A stretch of DNA of 64,000 nucleotides. Source: Dokdonella_A sp051958935. Its GTDB lineage: Bacteria; Pseudomonadota; Gammaproteobacteria; Xanthomonadales; Rhodanobacteraceae. Each line of letters starts with the position of its first letter. Positions within the stretch are counted from its first letter, which is position 1. The DNA lies in contig NZ_JBQCFP010000027.1 of the NCBI RefSeq assembly GCF_051958935.1, positions 1 through 64,000 of the forward strand, given 5' to 3'. Position numbers and translations under genes: made by a program. Below the pieces are notes generated by a model, which saw only the letters and a program-made list of their open reading frames with translations, was not told the origin of the DNA and did no database searches. Shown piece by piece: positions 17,500 to 26,257 of the stretch.

Positions 17500-18378
17500 T
17501 CAACCCGTGTACAGCGTTCCGGTGTTGACGACCGGCTGCGTGCCGCGCTCGCCGCACAGCACGACGAGAAGATTGCTCACCATCGCCGCGCGCCGTTCGT
17601 TGTCGAGCTCGACGACGCCGCGCTTGCCGAGTTCGGCGAGCGCCATCTCGACCATGCTGACCGCGCCTTCGACGATGCGCCCGCGCGCGGCGACGATGGC
17701 GCCGGCCTGCTGGCGCTGCAGCATCGCCTGCGCGATCTCCTGCGCGTAGGCGAGGTGGCTGATGCGTGCTTCGACCACGTCGACGCCGGCCTTGCCGAGG
17801 CGCTGGTGTATCTCCTTGCGCAGGTGCGTGTTGACCACGTCGCCATGGCTGCGCAGCGAAGGCGAGTCGCTGTCGTGCCCGTCGTACGGATAGCTTTGCG
17901 CCATCTGGCGCAATGCCGACTCGCTCTGGATCTGCACGAAATTCTCGTAGTCGTCGACGCAGAACACGGCTTCGGCGGTGTCGACGACCTGCCACACGAC
18001 CACCGCGGCGATCTCGATCGGGTTGCCGTCGGCATCGTTGACCTTGAGCCGGCCCGATTCGAAGTTGCGCACGCGCAGACTCACCGCGCGCTTCGAATAG
18101 AACGGGTTGGTCCAGCGCAGGCCTTCCTCGCGTACGGTGCCCGCGTAGTGGCCGAACAGCTGCAACACCTGGCCCTGGTTCGGTTGCACCTGGAAGAAGC
18201 CGCCGGTGGCGAACAGCAGCACGGCCAGAACCAAGGCCGCCGGCACGAGGACCGATGCGGGGGAGGGCGGATTCGCATCCATGGCGAAGACGGTCGCGGC
18301 GATGGTCGCCGGTATCGCGACGACGAGGAAAAGCACGACCGGAATGCCGGCCAGCGAAAAGGCGCTGCGTTCGTTCAT
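17500..18378 (-). CDS. SPFH/Band 7 domain membrane protein
   Basis: A 292-aa protein with two N-terminal hydrophobic helices (about 8-32 and 42-62) and a stomatin/prohibitin-like SPFH domain starting at FFQVQPNQGQVLQLFGHY. The region after residue 175 (THLRKEIHQRLGKAGVDVVEARISH) is the conserved end of the Band 7 core, followed by a helical stretch AQAMLQRQQAGAIVAARG. Such proteins form membrane microdomain scaffolds, often controlling proteases. The gene heads a small operon with an Arc-like regulator and a CPBP protease remnant. Confidence 0.92.
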   Translation of the reverse strand: MNERSAFSLAGIPVVLFLVVAIPATIAATVFAMDANPPSPASVLVPAALVLAVLLFATGGFFQVQPNQGQVLQLFGHYAGTVREEGLRWTNPFYSKRAVSLRVRNFESGRLKVNDADGNPIEIAAVVVWQVVDTAEAVFCVDDYENFVQIQSESALRQMAQSYPYDGHDSDSPSLRSHGDVVNTHLRKEIHQRLGKAGVDVVEARISHLAYAQEIAQAMLQRQQAGAIVAARGRIVEGAVSMVEMALAELGKRGVVELDNERRAAMVSNLLVVLCGERGTQPVVNTGTLYTG

Positions 18379-18405
18379 GGCTCGATTCTCCCGTTGTCCC
18401 GACCG

Positions 18406-18428
18406 TATGATATCAATTGGATATCATA
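18406..18428. promoter_or_regulatory. Perfect 9-bp inverted repeat, likely operator
   Basis: TATGATATC, a 5-base AATTG spacer and GATATCATA form a perfect palindrome in an AT-rich patch that stands out in very GC-rich surroundings. It is 28 bases upstream of the SPFH start and about 60 bases upstream of the divergent M64 peptidase gene. It probably overlaps the promoter of the SPFH-Arc operon. Binding by the Arc-like protein is a guess from context. Confidence 0.75.
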
Positions 18429-18487
18429 TTGCAAGCTGCGTCCGCGGACCCTCGTGCTAGGCTTGGGTACTTCGGAGGGAGAACGTC

Positions 18488-20173
18488 ATGCGATGCATCG
18501 TCGGCCGCATCGGCCTGTTGCTGCTCGGCCTCGCAAGCGGAATCGTGCAGGCCGCGCCAGCGCACTACATCGTGTTCTCGCGCAGCGCCGACGGCGTCGT
18601 CGAGCCGGTCTACTACACGAAGGTGGAACTCGCGGGCGGGCGCGACGACGCGAGCGCGGTCGCATCGGACGCGGTGCGCGGCGAGCAGGTCCAATGGCAC
18701 GCCTGGAAGGATGGCGTGGATCTGGGCGAGCGCAGCGTTGCAGTCCCCGACCTGCGCGGCGAGTTCGCGCGCGATCCGCAGCGGGGCGACGGCACGATCG
18801 TGGCGGTGCGGCCGGTCGCGGATCTTCGCCACTTCGTGCTGCGCATCCCGCTCGACGCCGCCGATACGGTCGAGTTCGGCGGTGCGCAGGCGAGTCAACG
18901 ATTCGATCTCGCCGCAGTGGCTGCGCGCGCGGACGACCTGCGCCTCGCCGCGCGCGTGCCGCAGGCCTGGATCGATCGGGTGCAAGGTGGTGGCAGTCCG
19001 GCCAACCGCGTCGACATGCTCGTGGTCGGCGACGGCTACACCGCGGGACAGCACTCGCTGTTCGACGCCGATGCGGCGATCCTGCACGACGCGTTCTTCG
19101 GACTCACGCCGTACAAGCAGTACCAGAGCTTCGTGAACTGGACGACCGCATTCGTCGCCTCGAACCAGGCGGGTGCGGACCACCCGCCGTACCAGGTCGG
19201 CTGCACGCAGGCCAGCTGCTGCTCCGATCACGACGCGATCGGCGATCCGCACGCGGGCCAGTTCGTCGACACCGCGTTCGACGCGACCTTCTGTGCGTTC
19301 CAGATCCAGCGCCTGCTCGTCGTCGACGACGGCTCCGTACTCGCGGCGGCGGCCGCGTATCCGGACTGGGACAAGATCGTCGTGGTCGTCAATGACGACA
19401 CCTACGGCGGTTCCGGCGGCGACATCTCGGTGACATCGACGCACGCGCAGGCGCCGCAGATCGTGCTGCACGAATACGGCCACAGCTTCACCGGGCTCGC
19501 CGACGAATACAGCACGCCCTATCCCGGCTTTCCCGCGTGCAGCGATACCGGCGGCACGCCGTGCGAGGCCAACGTGACGAACCAGGCCGTCGCGGCGCAG
19601 GTGAAGTGGAACAGCTGGTTCTCGCCCGGCAATCCGATCCCGACGCCACCGGGAACCTCGGGTGTCGGCCTGTTCGAGGGCGCGCGGTATCTCGCGAGCG
19701 GCATGTACCGCCCCGTCGATACCCAATGCCTCATGCAGTTCCTCGGCGTGCCATTCTGTCCGGTCTGCCGGCAGGAGTACGTCCGGACGCTGTATCGCGG
19801 AGGCTGGGGTGACCCCGCGACAGGCATCGACCTCATCGAGCCGGGCAGCGAATCACCATCGACCGCCACGCCCGTACACTACGTGCCCGGCACGAACCAG
19901 CCGTTCAGCGTGGCCCTGCTGCAGCCGACGATCGGCACGCTCGATGTGCACTGGTATCTCGACGGCAATCCGATCGGTGGCGCGACCGCGCCGACGTACG
20001 TGTTCAGCCAGGCGGGCGGGACGCCGTCGTCGCACACGCTCGAGGTGCGCGTGAAGGACACGACGAACTTCGTCTCGGCGGCGATGGCCGGGAGCCTGCT
20101 CGACCACCAGCGTAGCTGGACGATCGAGGTCGACGGCGACGTGATCTTCCGCAATGGGTTCGACGGCGCGTAA
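18488..20173 (+). CDS. Secreted M64 (IgA protease-like) metallopeptidase
   Basis: A 561-aa secreted protein with a signal peptide (IGLLLLGLASGIVQA). The peptidase M64 domain has ANRVDMLVVGDGYTAGQ near residue 175 and the zinc motif HEYGHSFTGLADEY (H328, E329, H332), a HExxHxxxGLxDEY pattern typical of M64. A C-terminal Ig-like part (about 460-550) leads to DVIFRNGFDGA, the terminal motif seen in many secreted Xanthomonadales proteins. Family M64 includes the Clostridium ramosum IgA protease, but the substrate here is unknown. Start ATG with GGAGG upstream at 18475-18480. Confidence 0.9.
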   Translation: MRCIVGRIGLLLLGLASGIVQAAPAHYIVFSRSADGVVEPVYYTKVELAGGRDDASAVASDAVRGEQVQWHAWKDGVDLGERSVAVPDLRGEFARDPQRGDGTIVAVRPVADLRHFVLRIPLDAADTVEFGGAQASQRFDLAAVAARADDLRLAARVPQAWIDRVQGGGSPANRVDMLVVGDGYTAGQHSLFDADAAILHDAFFGLTPYKQYQSFVNWTTAFVASNQAGADHPPYQVGCTQASCCSDHDAIGDPHAGQFVDTAFDATFCAFQIQRLLVVDDGSVLAAAAAYPDWDKIVVVVNDDTYGGSGGDISVTSTHAQAPQIVLHEYGHSFTGLADEYSTPYPGFPACSDTGGTPCEANVTNQAVAAQVKWNSWFSPGNPIPTPPGTSGVGLFEGARYLASGMYRPVDTQCLMQFLGVPFCPVCRQEYVRTLYRGGWGDPATGIDLIEPGSESPSTATPVHYVPGTNQPFSVALLQPTIGTLDVHWYLDGNPIGGATAPTYVFSQAGGTPSSHTLEVRVKDTTNFVSAAMAGSLLDHQRSWTIEVDGDVIFRNGFDGA

Positions 20174-20230
20174 GGGGTACGGCATCGCGGCCCGTCCCGC
20201 AGAAACCGCGTGTAGGCCGACAACGTCCTT

Positions 20231-20256
20231 CTGCAGGAGCGGCTCGAGCCGCGATG
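20231..20256. repeat. REP-like dispersed hairpin
   Basis: CAGGAGCGGCTCGAGCCGCGATGC contains the self-complementary GCGGCTCGAGCCGC. It matches the GGAGC..CGCGATGC pattern found as an inverted pair at 48042-48110. It lies between the convergent M64 and dehydrogenase genes and may act as a shared transcript end. Confidence 0.6.
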
Positions 20257-20274
20257 CTATTGAACCCTCAACCC

Positions 20275-21141
20275 TCAGCTCGATCCTGCCAGCACCCGGA
20301 TCACCCCCGCCATGTCCAACCCGCCGAGGCCTTCGTCGCAGGCGCGCCGGTAGAGTGACGCGCATGCGCGCATGAGTGGCGCCTGTGCGCCCGCGTCGTC
20401 GGCCTGGGCGAGCACGCGTTCGGCGATCGTCGCGACGTCGCGAACGGCCGCTTGCGGCGAGAATTCGTCATGCACGAGTTTGTCGAGCTTGATGCGCGAG
20501 ACCTCGCTCGCCATCGGGCCGGCGTCGAGTACCTCGCGCAGCAACGCGACGTCGACGCCGGCGGCGCGCCCGGCGTGCACGGTCTCGGCGAGCGCGGCGA
20601 CGATCGCGATGAGGTAGTGGTTGACCGCGAGTTTCATGCGCAGCGCGCCCGGTACCGCGCCGCAGCGGAACAGGCGCCGGCACAGCGGCGCGAGCAGCGG
20701 CTGCACCGCGTCCAGCGCATCATCGTCGCCCGACAGCATGCCGACGAGTTCGCCGCGCTCGGCCTGCACGCGCGAACCGGATACGGGCGCTTCGACGTAG
20801 CGGGCCCCGCATGCGCGGAGATCGCGTGCGAGTGCCGCCGAATACACCGGCGCCGTCGTGCCGAGGTGCACGATCGTGCGCCCGCGCACGCGCGAGCCGA
20901 ATGCAGGCGCATGTCGACCGAGCACGGCATCGAGCGCGGCTTCGTCGAACAGCATGAACATGACGACGTCGCATTCGCGGCACAGCGCGTCGATCGAACC
21001 GGCGCGCGCCGCGCCGAGCTCGAGCAGCGGTGCGCAGCGTCCGGCAGTGCGGTTCCAGACATGCAGCGGTCGGCCTGCACGCAACAGGTTGGCCGCCATC
21101 GGCAGCCCCATCGTGCCGAGCCCGGCGAAGCCGATGTTCAT
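20275..21141 (-). CDS. NAD(P)-dependent beta-hydroxyacid dehydrogenase
   Basis: A 288-aa protein of the 3-hydroxyisobutyrate dehydrogenase/6-phosphogluconate-like family. It has an N-terminal Rossmann motif (GFAGLGTMGLPMAANLL, residues 4-20), the substrate signature EAPVSGSRVQAERGEL near residue 125, and the catalytic lysine region MKLAVNHYL near 170. The substrate, a short beta-hydroxyacid or succinic-semialdehyde-like compound, is not clear. Its start overlaps the stop of the hydrolase gene upstream (ATGA), so the two are coupled; a GlxA-type regulator is transcribed divergently. Confidence 0.9.
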   Translation of the reverse strand: MNIGFAGLGTMGLPMAANLLRAGRPLHVWNRTAGRCAPLLELGAARAGSIDALCRECDVVMFMLFDEAALDAVLGRHAPAFGSRVRGRTIVHLGTTAPVYSAALARDLRACGARYVEAPVSGSRVQAERGELVGMLSGDDDALDAVQPLLAPLCRRLFRCGAVPGALRMKLAVNHYLIAIVAALAETVHAGRAAGVDVALLREVLDAGPMASEVSRIKLDKLVHDEFSPQAAVRDVATIAERVLAQADDAGAQAPLMRACASLYRRACDEGLGGLDMAGVIRVLAGSS

Positions 21142-21983
21142 ATCACCGTTTCCGGGGCGAACGGCGCCGGCCCCCACAGGCGCTCGCGCAGGAAAGCGAT
21201 CACCTCGACGAACGCGCGCCGCGTCGGCGAGCCCTCGACGTCGACGAGGTGCGCCGTGAAGACGCTGTGCGCGCAACCGACGACCTCGGAGAAGAACGGC
21301 GGCGGGTCGCGCCGGGCGGCGTCGTCGGGCAGCACGCGCGCGACGAAGCGCGGGCCGAGCGCGGTCGCGTAGGCGGCGAAGCGCTCGGCGCGGCAATGCC
21401 GATCGCCATCGAAGCGGTATGCGAGTACGGCGAGGTCGTCGCGCTCGAGTCGTTCGCGCACGGCGGCGAGCTCGCCGGCGTCGCTTTCGAGCGCCGCGGG
21501 ATCGTCGAGCGGCAGCGACGGCTGCGCGAGCACCGGTGCGAGCACGGCCGGTTCCAACATCATCGCGAGCGCGAAATTGCCGGTGAAGCACATGCCGACC
21601 GCACCGACGCCGGCACCGCCGCACTCGCGATGGGCGAAACGCGCGAGCGCGCGCAGCCAGCGCGTGACAGGGCTCGAGCCGCGCCCGGCGAGCGCATGGA
21701 ACTCGGCGCTGATGCACGCGCGGCGCATGATCGCGAGGCCCTCTTCGGCGCGCGGATGGGCGCCGTCGCGGCCGAACAGCGAAGGCATGTAGACGGTGAA
21801 ACCGGCCTGGCGCACCCAGCGCGCGAAGCGCGCGACATCGGGACTGATGCCGGGCATCTCCGCCATGACGATCACGCCCGGTCCCTGGCCGGATACGTAA
21901 ACGCGGCGGGCAACGCCGTCGAGTTCGATCGTGCGCGCGTCGAAGTCGTCGAGCGGGTCCTCGGCGCGGTCGTCGTTGGCCAT
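21138..21983 (-). CDS. Dienelactone hydrolase-like protein
   Basis: A 281-aa alpha/beta hydrolase. The nucleophile elbow GMCFTGNF has cysteine as in dienelactone hydrolases, and a histidine-containing block CAHSVFTAHLVD lies late in the sequence. The GVIVMAEMPGISPDVARFARWV segment is the family N-terminal signature. The ATG at 21983 is chosen because the open frame further upstream has no homology. It is the first gene of a two-gene operon with the dehydrogenase, divergent to the regulator at 22075, which probably senses a related metabolite. Confidence 0.88.
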   Translation of the reverse strand: MANDDRAEDPLDDFDARTIELDGVARRVYVSGQGPGVIVMAEMPGISPDVARFARWVRQAGFTVYMPSLFGRDGAHPRAEEGLAIMRRACISAEFHALAGRGSSPVTRWLRALARFAHRECGGAGVGAVGMCFTGNFALAMMLEPAVLAPVLAQPSLPLDDPAALESDAGELAAVRERLERDDLAVLAYRFDGDRHCRAERFAAYATALGPRFVARVLPDDAARRDPPPFFSEVVGCAHSVFTAHLVDVEGSPTRRAFVEVIAFLRERLWGPAPFAPETVI

Positions 21984-22074
21984 CGGTCGGCTCCGTCGGT
22001 GAAGGCGACCATTTGAGCCGTGCACGATTCGGCGTGGTAGTGTCTGAAATGACCTCTTCCGGGCGGATTCGGAC

Positions 22075-23097
22075 ATGAAGGATTTCGAGCTGCTGCTGCT
22101 CGACGGCACCAACCCGAGCGGTGTGTCGATGACGCGGGACATCCTTGCCGCGGCGGCACTGCTCGCCGGGCGCAGCGGCGAGGCGGCGCCGCGCTGGGGC
22201 CTGTACTCGATCGCGGGCGGGCGGGTGGACCTGCAGGGCGGCATCGGAGCGCAGACGACGCGACTGCCCGCGCGGCGCGCACCGGCGCGCTCGGTGCTGC
22301 TCGTGCCCGGCATCTGGGTGGCCGATGCACGCGAATTGCGCGCGCGCCTCGCCGCCGACGATTGCCGTCGCGCGATCCGCCATGTGGCGGCGCATGTCGC
22401 TGCGGGTGGCCAGGTCGCGGCGTCCTGTTCGGCGGTGTTCCTGCTGCAGGCGGCGGGCGTGCTTGCGGGTCGTCATGCGACGACGACGTGGTGGCTCGCG
22501 CCCGAACTCGCGCGCCTCGCCCCGGACGTGCGCGTGGAAGCGAACCGCATTCTCTGCATCGACGGCCCGGTGCTCACGGCGGGCGCCGCGTTCGCTCAGT
22601 CGGATCTCGTGTTGCACCTCCTGCGCGCGCGTTTCGGCGCGCGCATCGCCGACGGCGTATCGCGCGTGCTGCTGCTGCACGAGCGCGGCGAGCAGGCGCA
22701 GTTCGTCGTGCCGGCGATGCTCGCGAGCGGCGACGCGCTGGTCGCGCGCCTGACCCGGCGCGTCGAGACCGCGCTGCCACAGGTGCCGTCGGTCGCCGAA
22801 CTCGCCGCGGAGTTGTGCGTGTCCGAGCGCACGCTCGGGCGTCGCGTGCAGCGGGCGACCGGCATGGGCACGATCGCGCTGATCCGCAGCATCCGGTTGC
22901 ATCGTGCGCGCAGCCTGCTGCAGGCGAGCCGGCTCAGCATCGAACGCGTCGCCGCCGCGGTCGGTTACCAGGATGCGACGGCGCTCAGGCGCCTCATGCG
23001 CAAGGCCGCGGGCACGACGCCCGCGGGGTTGCGCGCGACGCTCGCGGTCGTGCCGCCGCGCAAAGCCGGTGTGAGCGCGCGCGCGAAGCGCGCCTGA
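22075..23097 (+). CDS. GlxA-type AraC family transcriptional regulator
   Basis: A 340-aa regulator with an N-terminal DJ-1/PfpI-like domain (about 1-190) and a C-terminal AraC helix-turn-helix pair (about 230-325: SVAELAAELCVSERTLGRRV and IERVAAAVGYQDATALRRLM). The expected nucleophile region reads ASCSAVFLLQAAG, with a cysteine kept. Proteins of this type respond to small metabolites and usually control an adjacent operon; here the divergent hydrolase-dehydrogenase genes share the 91-bp intergenic region, so control of them is a reasonable inference. Confidence 0.9.
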   Translation: MKDFELLLLDGTNPSGVSMTRDILAAAALLAGRSGEAAPRWGLYSIAGGRVDLQGGIGAQTTRLPARRAPARSVLLVPGIWVADARELRARLAADDCRRAIRHVAAHVAAGGQVAASCSAVFLLQAAGVLAGRHATTTWWLAPELARLAPDVRVEANRILCIDGPVLTAGAAFAQSDLVLHLLRARFGARIADGVSRVLLLHERGEQAQFVVPAMLASGDALVARLTRRVETALPQVPSVAELAAELCVSERTLGRRVQRATGMGTIALIRSIRLHRARSLLQASRLSIERVAAAVGYQDATALRRLMRKAAGTTPAGLRATLAVVPPRKAGVSARAKRA

Positions 23098-23098
23098 G

Positions 23099-24538
23099 TC
23101 ACTGCGTGGCGGTCGTCTGCGCTTCGCGCAGTTCGATCCTGCCGAGCAGGTCGAGGCCGGCGGAGAAGCGCCACGGGTCGCCGTCGCCGAAGCCGAGCGC
23201 GATGTGCCCGGCGTCGAAACCGGGCAGGGCCGCATCGAAACTCTGCCAGCGCCCGTCCACCCAGGCCTGTGCCCACGCGTGCGGCACGAACACCTGGTCC
23301 CTGCCGGCGAATCCGGGGGCGTAGGCGAGGCCGTCGACGACGCGCGTCGCGATGCCGAGCGCCCGACCGAGCGCGGCGACGAGCAGCGCATGTTCCGTGC
23401 AGTCGCCTTCCGGCTTGCGCGCGACCTCGAGCGCGGACGCGTAGCCCACGTCGAGCGTCTTGCTGTGGATGTAGCTGCGCACGAATGTCTCGACCCGGCG
23501 CATGCGCTCGAGCGGCGTCGACGCGTCGCCGGCCGCCTTCCTGGCCAGCGCCACGATCTCGGGCGCTTCGCTCTGCAGCCAGTCGTTCGGTTTGTAGTCG
23601 GACGGGTCGGGCTTCTCGCCCTTGCGCGCGCGCGCGTCGCTGTGGATCGTGACGATGCGCTCGCTGCCGCGCGCGACGACGCTCTGCTCGTCGGTGTCGG
23701 GCAAAGCGAGCGCGGAATCGTTGCGGGGCGAGGCGAGCGTGTAGCGCATCGTGCCGGCGAGTTCATCCACGTGCAGTGCGCGCGGCGAGGGCATCAGCGT
23801 GCGCGAGAACACGTCACTGCCCTGGTTCGGTGCCGTCGCGCAGGCGCGGTCGCAGGCGAGCAGGACGAGTTCGACGCCCATCATCGGCAAGGTCAGCTTG
23901 TGCACGGTCTGTTCGGCATCGATCCACGCGCGCGTCTTCATCGGCGCGCCGGGGAAGGCGAGCACCTGGTCGACTCGATGCAGCACGCGCCCGCCTCCGG
24001 GGAGGTCGATGCGTTCGGCAGCCCCGACCGTACTGGTGATTTCGGCCGCGTCGACGCTGGACGGCTGGAACGCGAGTTCGCTGTAGCGCGTGCCCGAGGC
24101 GAGTCCGGCGCGCACGCCCGCAAGGCGCAGGCCTTCGGGCAGCAACGCCTTGTCCGGCCAGGGCATCTGCCGGTGCTGGGTCGCGCCGCCGGTGGTGGTG
24201 TCGAGTTCGACCATGCCGTCGCGGACGCGCCCGACGATGCGTGTCTCGCTGCCGGACAAGCGCGAGGTACTCGCGAACGCGAGAGGCTGGCCGTCGAGGG
24301 TCTCGGTCGCGCTTTCGCTGCTGCCGAGCGCGACCTTGACGCCGGCGCGCTCGAGTTCGATCTCGAGCGTCTGCGTCGTGTGCACTTCGCGCCCGCGCAC
24401 CTCGCGCTTCGCTTCGAACGAGCCGATCTTGCGACCGTCGAGCAGCACGGTGAACCATTGGTCCTCGGGCGGCGTGGCCGACGCGGCGAGCGACAGCGGG
24501 GCGAGGAGCAGGGCGAGCAAGGGGGGCAGGCGACGCAT
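23099..24538 (-). CDS. Secreted transglutaminase-like protein
   Basis: A 479-aa protein with a signal peptide (LPPLLALLLAPLSLAASA) and a C-terminal transglutaminase-like cysteine-protease fold. The triad is visible: cysteine in GDCTEHALL, histidine in VPHAWAQAWVDGRW and aspartate in FDAALPGFDAGH. The N-terminal 300 residues form a beta-rich region without clear domain identity. Its stop lies next to the end of the convergent regulator gene (one base apart). Such periplasmic proteins may act as amidases or peptidases; the substrate is unknown. Confidence 0.85.
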   Translation of the reverse strand: MRRLPPLLALLLAPLSLAASATPPEDQWFTVLLDGRKIGSFEAKREVRGREVHTTQTLEIELERAGVKVALGSSESATETLDGQPLAFASTSRLSGSETRIVGRVRDGMVELDTTTGGATQHRQMPWPDKALLPEGLRLAGVRAGLASGTRYSELAFQPSSVDAAEITSTVGAAERIDLPGGGRVLHRVDQVLAFPGAPMKTRAWIDAEQTVHKLTLPMMGVELVLLACDRACATAPNQGSDVFSRTLMPSPRALHVDELAGTMRYTLASPRNDSALALPDTDEQSVVARGSERIVTIHSDARARKGEKPDPSDYKPNDWLQSEAPEIVALARKAAGDASTPLERMRRVETFVRSYIHSKTLDVGYASALEVARKPEGDCTEHALLVAALGRALGIATRVVDGLAYAPGFAGRDQVFVPHAWAQAWVDGRWQSFDAALPGFDAGHIALGFGDGDPWRFSAGLDLLGRIELREAQTTATQ

Positions 24539-24723
24539 CGGGGGTTCCGTCCTGGGCAGGCCGCTAGTGTGCACGAACCAAGCGCGCTGCTCGAATGGCA
24601 CCCGCAATGCTCCGTAGGTGGATGATGACCGCGCGTGATCCCGTCGCGCCCTAGCCCGTCGGCCGGGATGGACTTGTCCGGCCCAATCCCTAGAATCGGC
24701 GCGCCGCCGCCCCGATCCTGCCC

Positions 24724-25905
24724 ATGAAGCCTTTCGGTACACCGCACACCGATACCGCCGTCCGCGTCGTCCTGCTCGGCTCCGGTGAACTCGGCAAGGA
24801 AGTCGCGATCGAACTGCAGCGCTTCGCGGTCGAGGTGATCGCGGTCGACCGCTACGCGAACGCGCCCGCGATGCAGGTCGCGCATCGCTCCCACGTCATC
24901 GACATGCTCGATGGTGCCGAGCTGCGGCGCGTGGTCGAACTGGAGCGCCCCGATCTCGTCGTGCCCGAGATCGAGGCGATCCACACGCCGACCCTCATCG
25001 AGCTGGAGCAGGCGGGCCTGCGGGTGATCCCGACCGCGCGTGCGGCCTGGCTCACGATGGATCGCGAAGGCATACGCCGCCTCGCCGCCGAGGAGCTCGG
25101 CCTGCCGACGTCGCGCTACCGCTTCGTCGACTCACGCGAGGAATATCGCGACGCCGTCGCGGCGATCGGCCTGCCGTTCGTGATCAAGCCGGTCATGAGC
25201 AGTTCCGGCAAGGGGCAGAGCACCGTGCGCGACGAGGCCGGGGTCGCTGCCGCGTGGGACTACGCCCAGTCGGGTGGTCGCGCGGGCAAGGGCCGCTGCA
25301 TCGTCGAGGGGTTCGTCGACTTCGACTACGAGATCACCCAGCTCACGGTGCGCCACGCGGGCGGCACGAGTTTCTGTGCGCCGATCGGCCATCGCCAGGA
25401 ACACGGCGACTATCGCGAGTCGTGGCAGCCGCAAGCGATGAGCGACAAGGCACTGGCCGAGGCACAGCGCCAGGCGGGCGCGATCACCAGCGCGCTCGGT
25501 GGCCATGGCGTGTTCGGCGTCGAGTTCTTCGTGAAGGGCGACGACGTGATCTTCTCCGAGGTGAGCCCGCGGCCGCACGACACCGGCCTCGTCACGCTCA
25601 TCTCGCAGGACCTCTCCGAATTCGCGCTGCATGCGCGAGCGATCCTCGGCCTGCCGATCCCGGCGATCCGCCAGCTCGGTCCCTCGGCTTCGTGCGCGGT
25701 GCTGTGCAGCGGCGATGGCGACCGGCCGCGCTACCACGGCGTCGCCGAGGCGCTCGCCGAACCTGACACCATGCTGCGCCTGTTCGGCAAACCGCAGGTG
25801 CGCAGCCAGCGCCGCATGGCGGTCACGCTCGCGCGCGACACCGATGTCGGCGCCGCCATCGCCAAGGCCGTGCGCGCCGCCTCCCACCTCCGCATCGACC
25901 CCTGA
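24724..25905 (+). CDS. purT: Formate-dependent phosphoribosylglycinamide formyltransferase
   Basis: A 393-aa ATP-grasp enzyme that makes formyl-GAR from GAR, formate and ATP in purine synthesis. It starts with VRVVLLGSGELGKEVAIELQ, has VVPEIEAIHTPTL, the P-loop-like KPVMSSSGKGQS and the ATP-grasp block SEVSPRPHDTGLVTLISQ. Length and order match E. coli PurT throughout. It is followed at 76 bases by a small conserved gene. Single-gene unit as far as seen. Confidence 0.97.
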   Translation: MKPFGTPHTDTAVRVVLLGSGELGKEVAIELQRFAVEVIAVDRYANAPAMQVAHRSHVIDMLDGAELRRVVELERPDLVVPEIEAIHTPTLIELEQAGLRVIPTARAAWLTMDREGIRRLAAEELGLPTSRYRFVDSREEYRDAVAAIGLPFVIKPVMSSSGKGQSTVRDEAGVAAAWDYAQSGGRAGKGRCIVEGFVDFDYEITQLTVRHAGGTSFCAPIGHRQEHGDYRESWQPQAMSDKALAEAQRQAGAITSALGGHGVFGVEFFVKGDDVIFSEVSPRPHDTGLVTLISQDLSEFALHARAILGLPIPAIRQLGPSASCAVLCSGDGDRPRYHGVAEALAEPDTMLRLFGKPQVRSQRRMAVTLARDTDVGAAIAKAVRAASHLRIDP

Positions 25906-25923
25906 AGACCCCTCGTCCTCACC

Positions 25924-25972
25924 GTAGGGCGGAACGAGCCGTGCAGCGGCGAGTTCCGTCGCGTCCGCCCGG
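25924..25972. repeat. GTAGGGCGG-type dispersed repeat
   Basis: GTAGGGCGGAACGAGCCG at 25924 and the inverted counterpart GTCGCGTCCGCCC near 25960 form a loose hairpin with GGCGGAAC pairing to GTTCCGTC. The same GTAGGGCGG core opens repeats at 15398 and 36589. It lies between purT and the next small gene. Confidence 0.5.
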
Positions 25973-25980
25973 AAATCTCC

Positions 25981-26247
25981 ATGACCGACCCGAAAAACTA
26001 CGCCGTCTTCCTCTACCCCCAGGCGATCGAAGCGCTCGGCGAGCCGATCAAGCCGTACCTGCGCGACGCGCCCGGCGGTCCGCACATCGTCTGCAGCGAG
26101 ATCGATGCATCGGGTGCGCTGTTCGAGATGACGCTCGCGGGCAGGGGCCCGAACGGCGAATCGCTCGAACTCGAGATCATGGTGCCGTCGTCGATGGTGA
26201 GGCTCGTCATGTCGATGCATGGCGAACACGAGATCGGCTTCGTCTGA
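25981..26247 (+). CDS. Small conserved hypothetical protein
   Basis: An 88-aa protein beginning MTDPKNYAVFLYPQAIEAL. It has no signal peptide, membrane segment or known motif. Its codon usage fits the neighbours, and the sequence reads like a compact beta-rich cytosolic protein (SGALFEMTLAG, LELEIMVPSSMVRLVMSMHG). Homologues are probably limited to Xanthomonadales; function unknown. It ends 11 bases from the convergent bpt gene. Confidence 0.75.
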   Translation: MTDPKNYAVFLYPQAIEALGEPIKPYLRDAPGGPHIVCSEIDASGALFEMTLAGRGPNGESLELEIMVPSSMVRLVMSMHGEHEIGFV

Positions 26248-26257
26248 AGGCCGCCGT

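Noticed and set aside
20275..23766. A 1163-codon minus-strand frame joining several genes
   Set aside because: It only becomes long by crossing two out-of-frame genes; the dehydrogenase part alone has homology.
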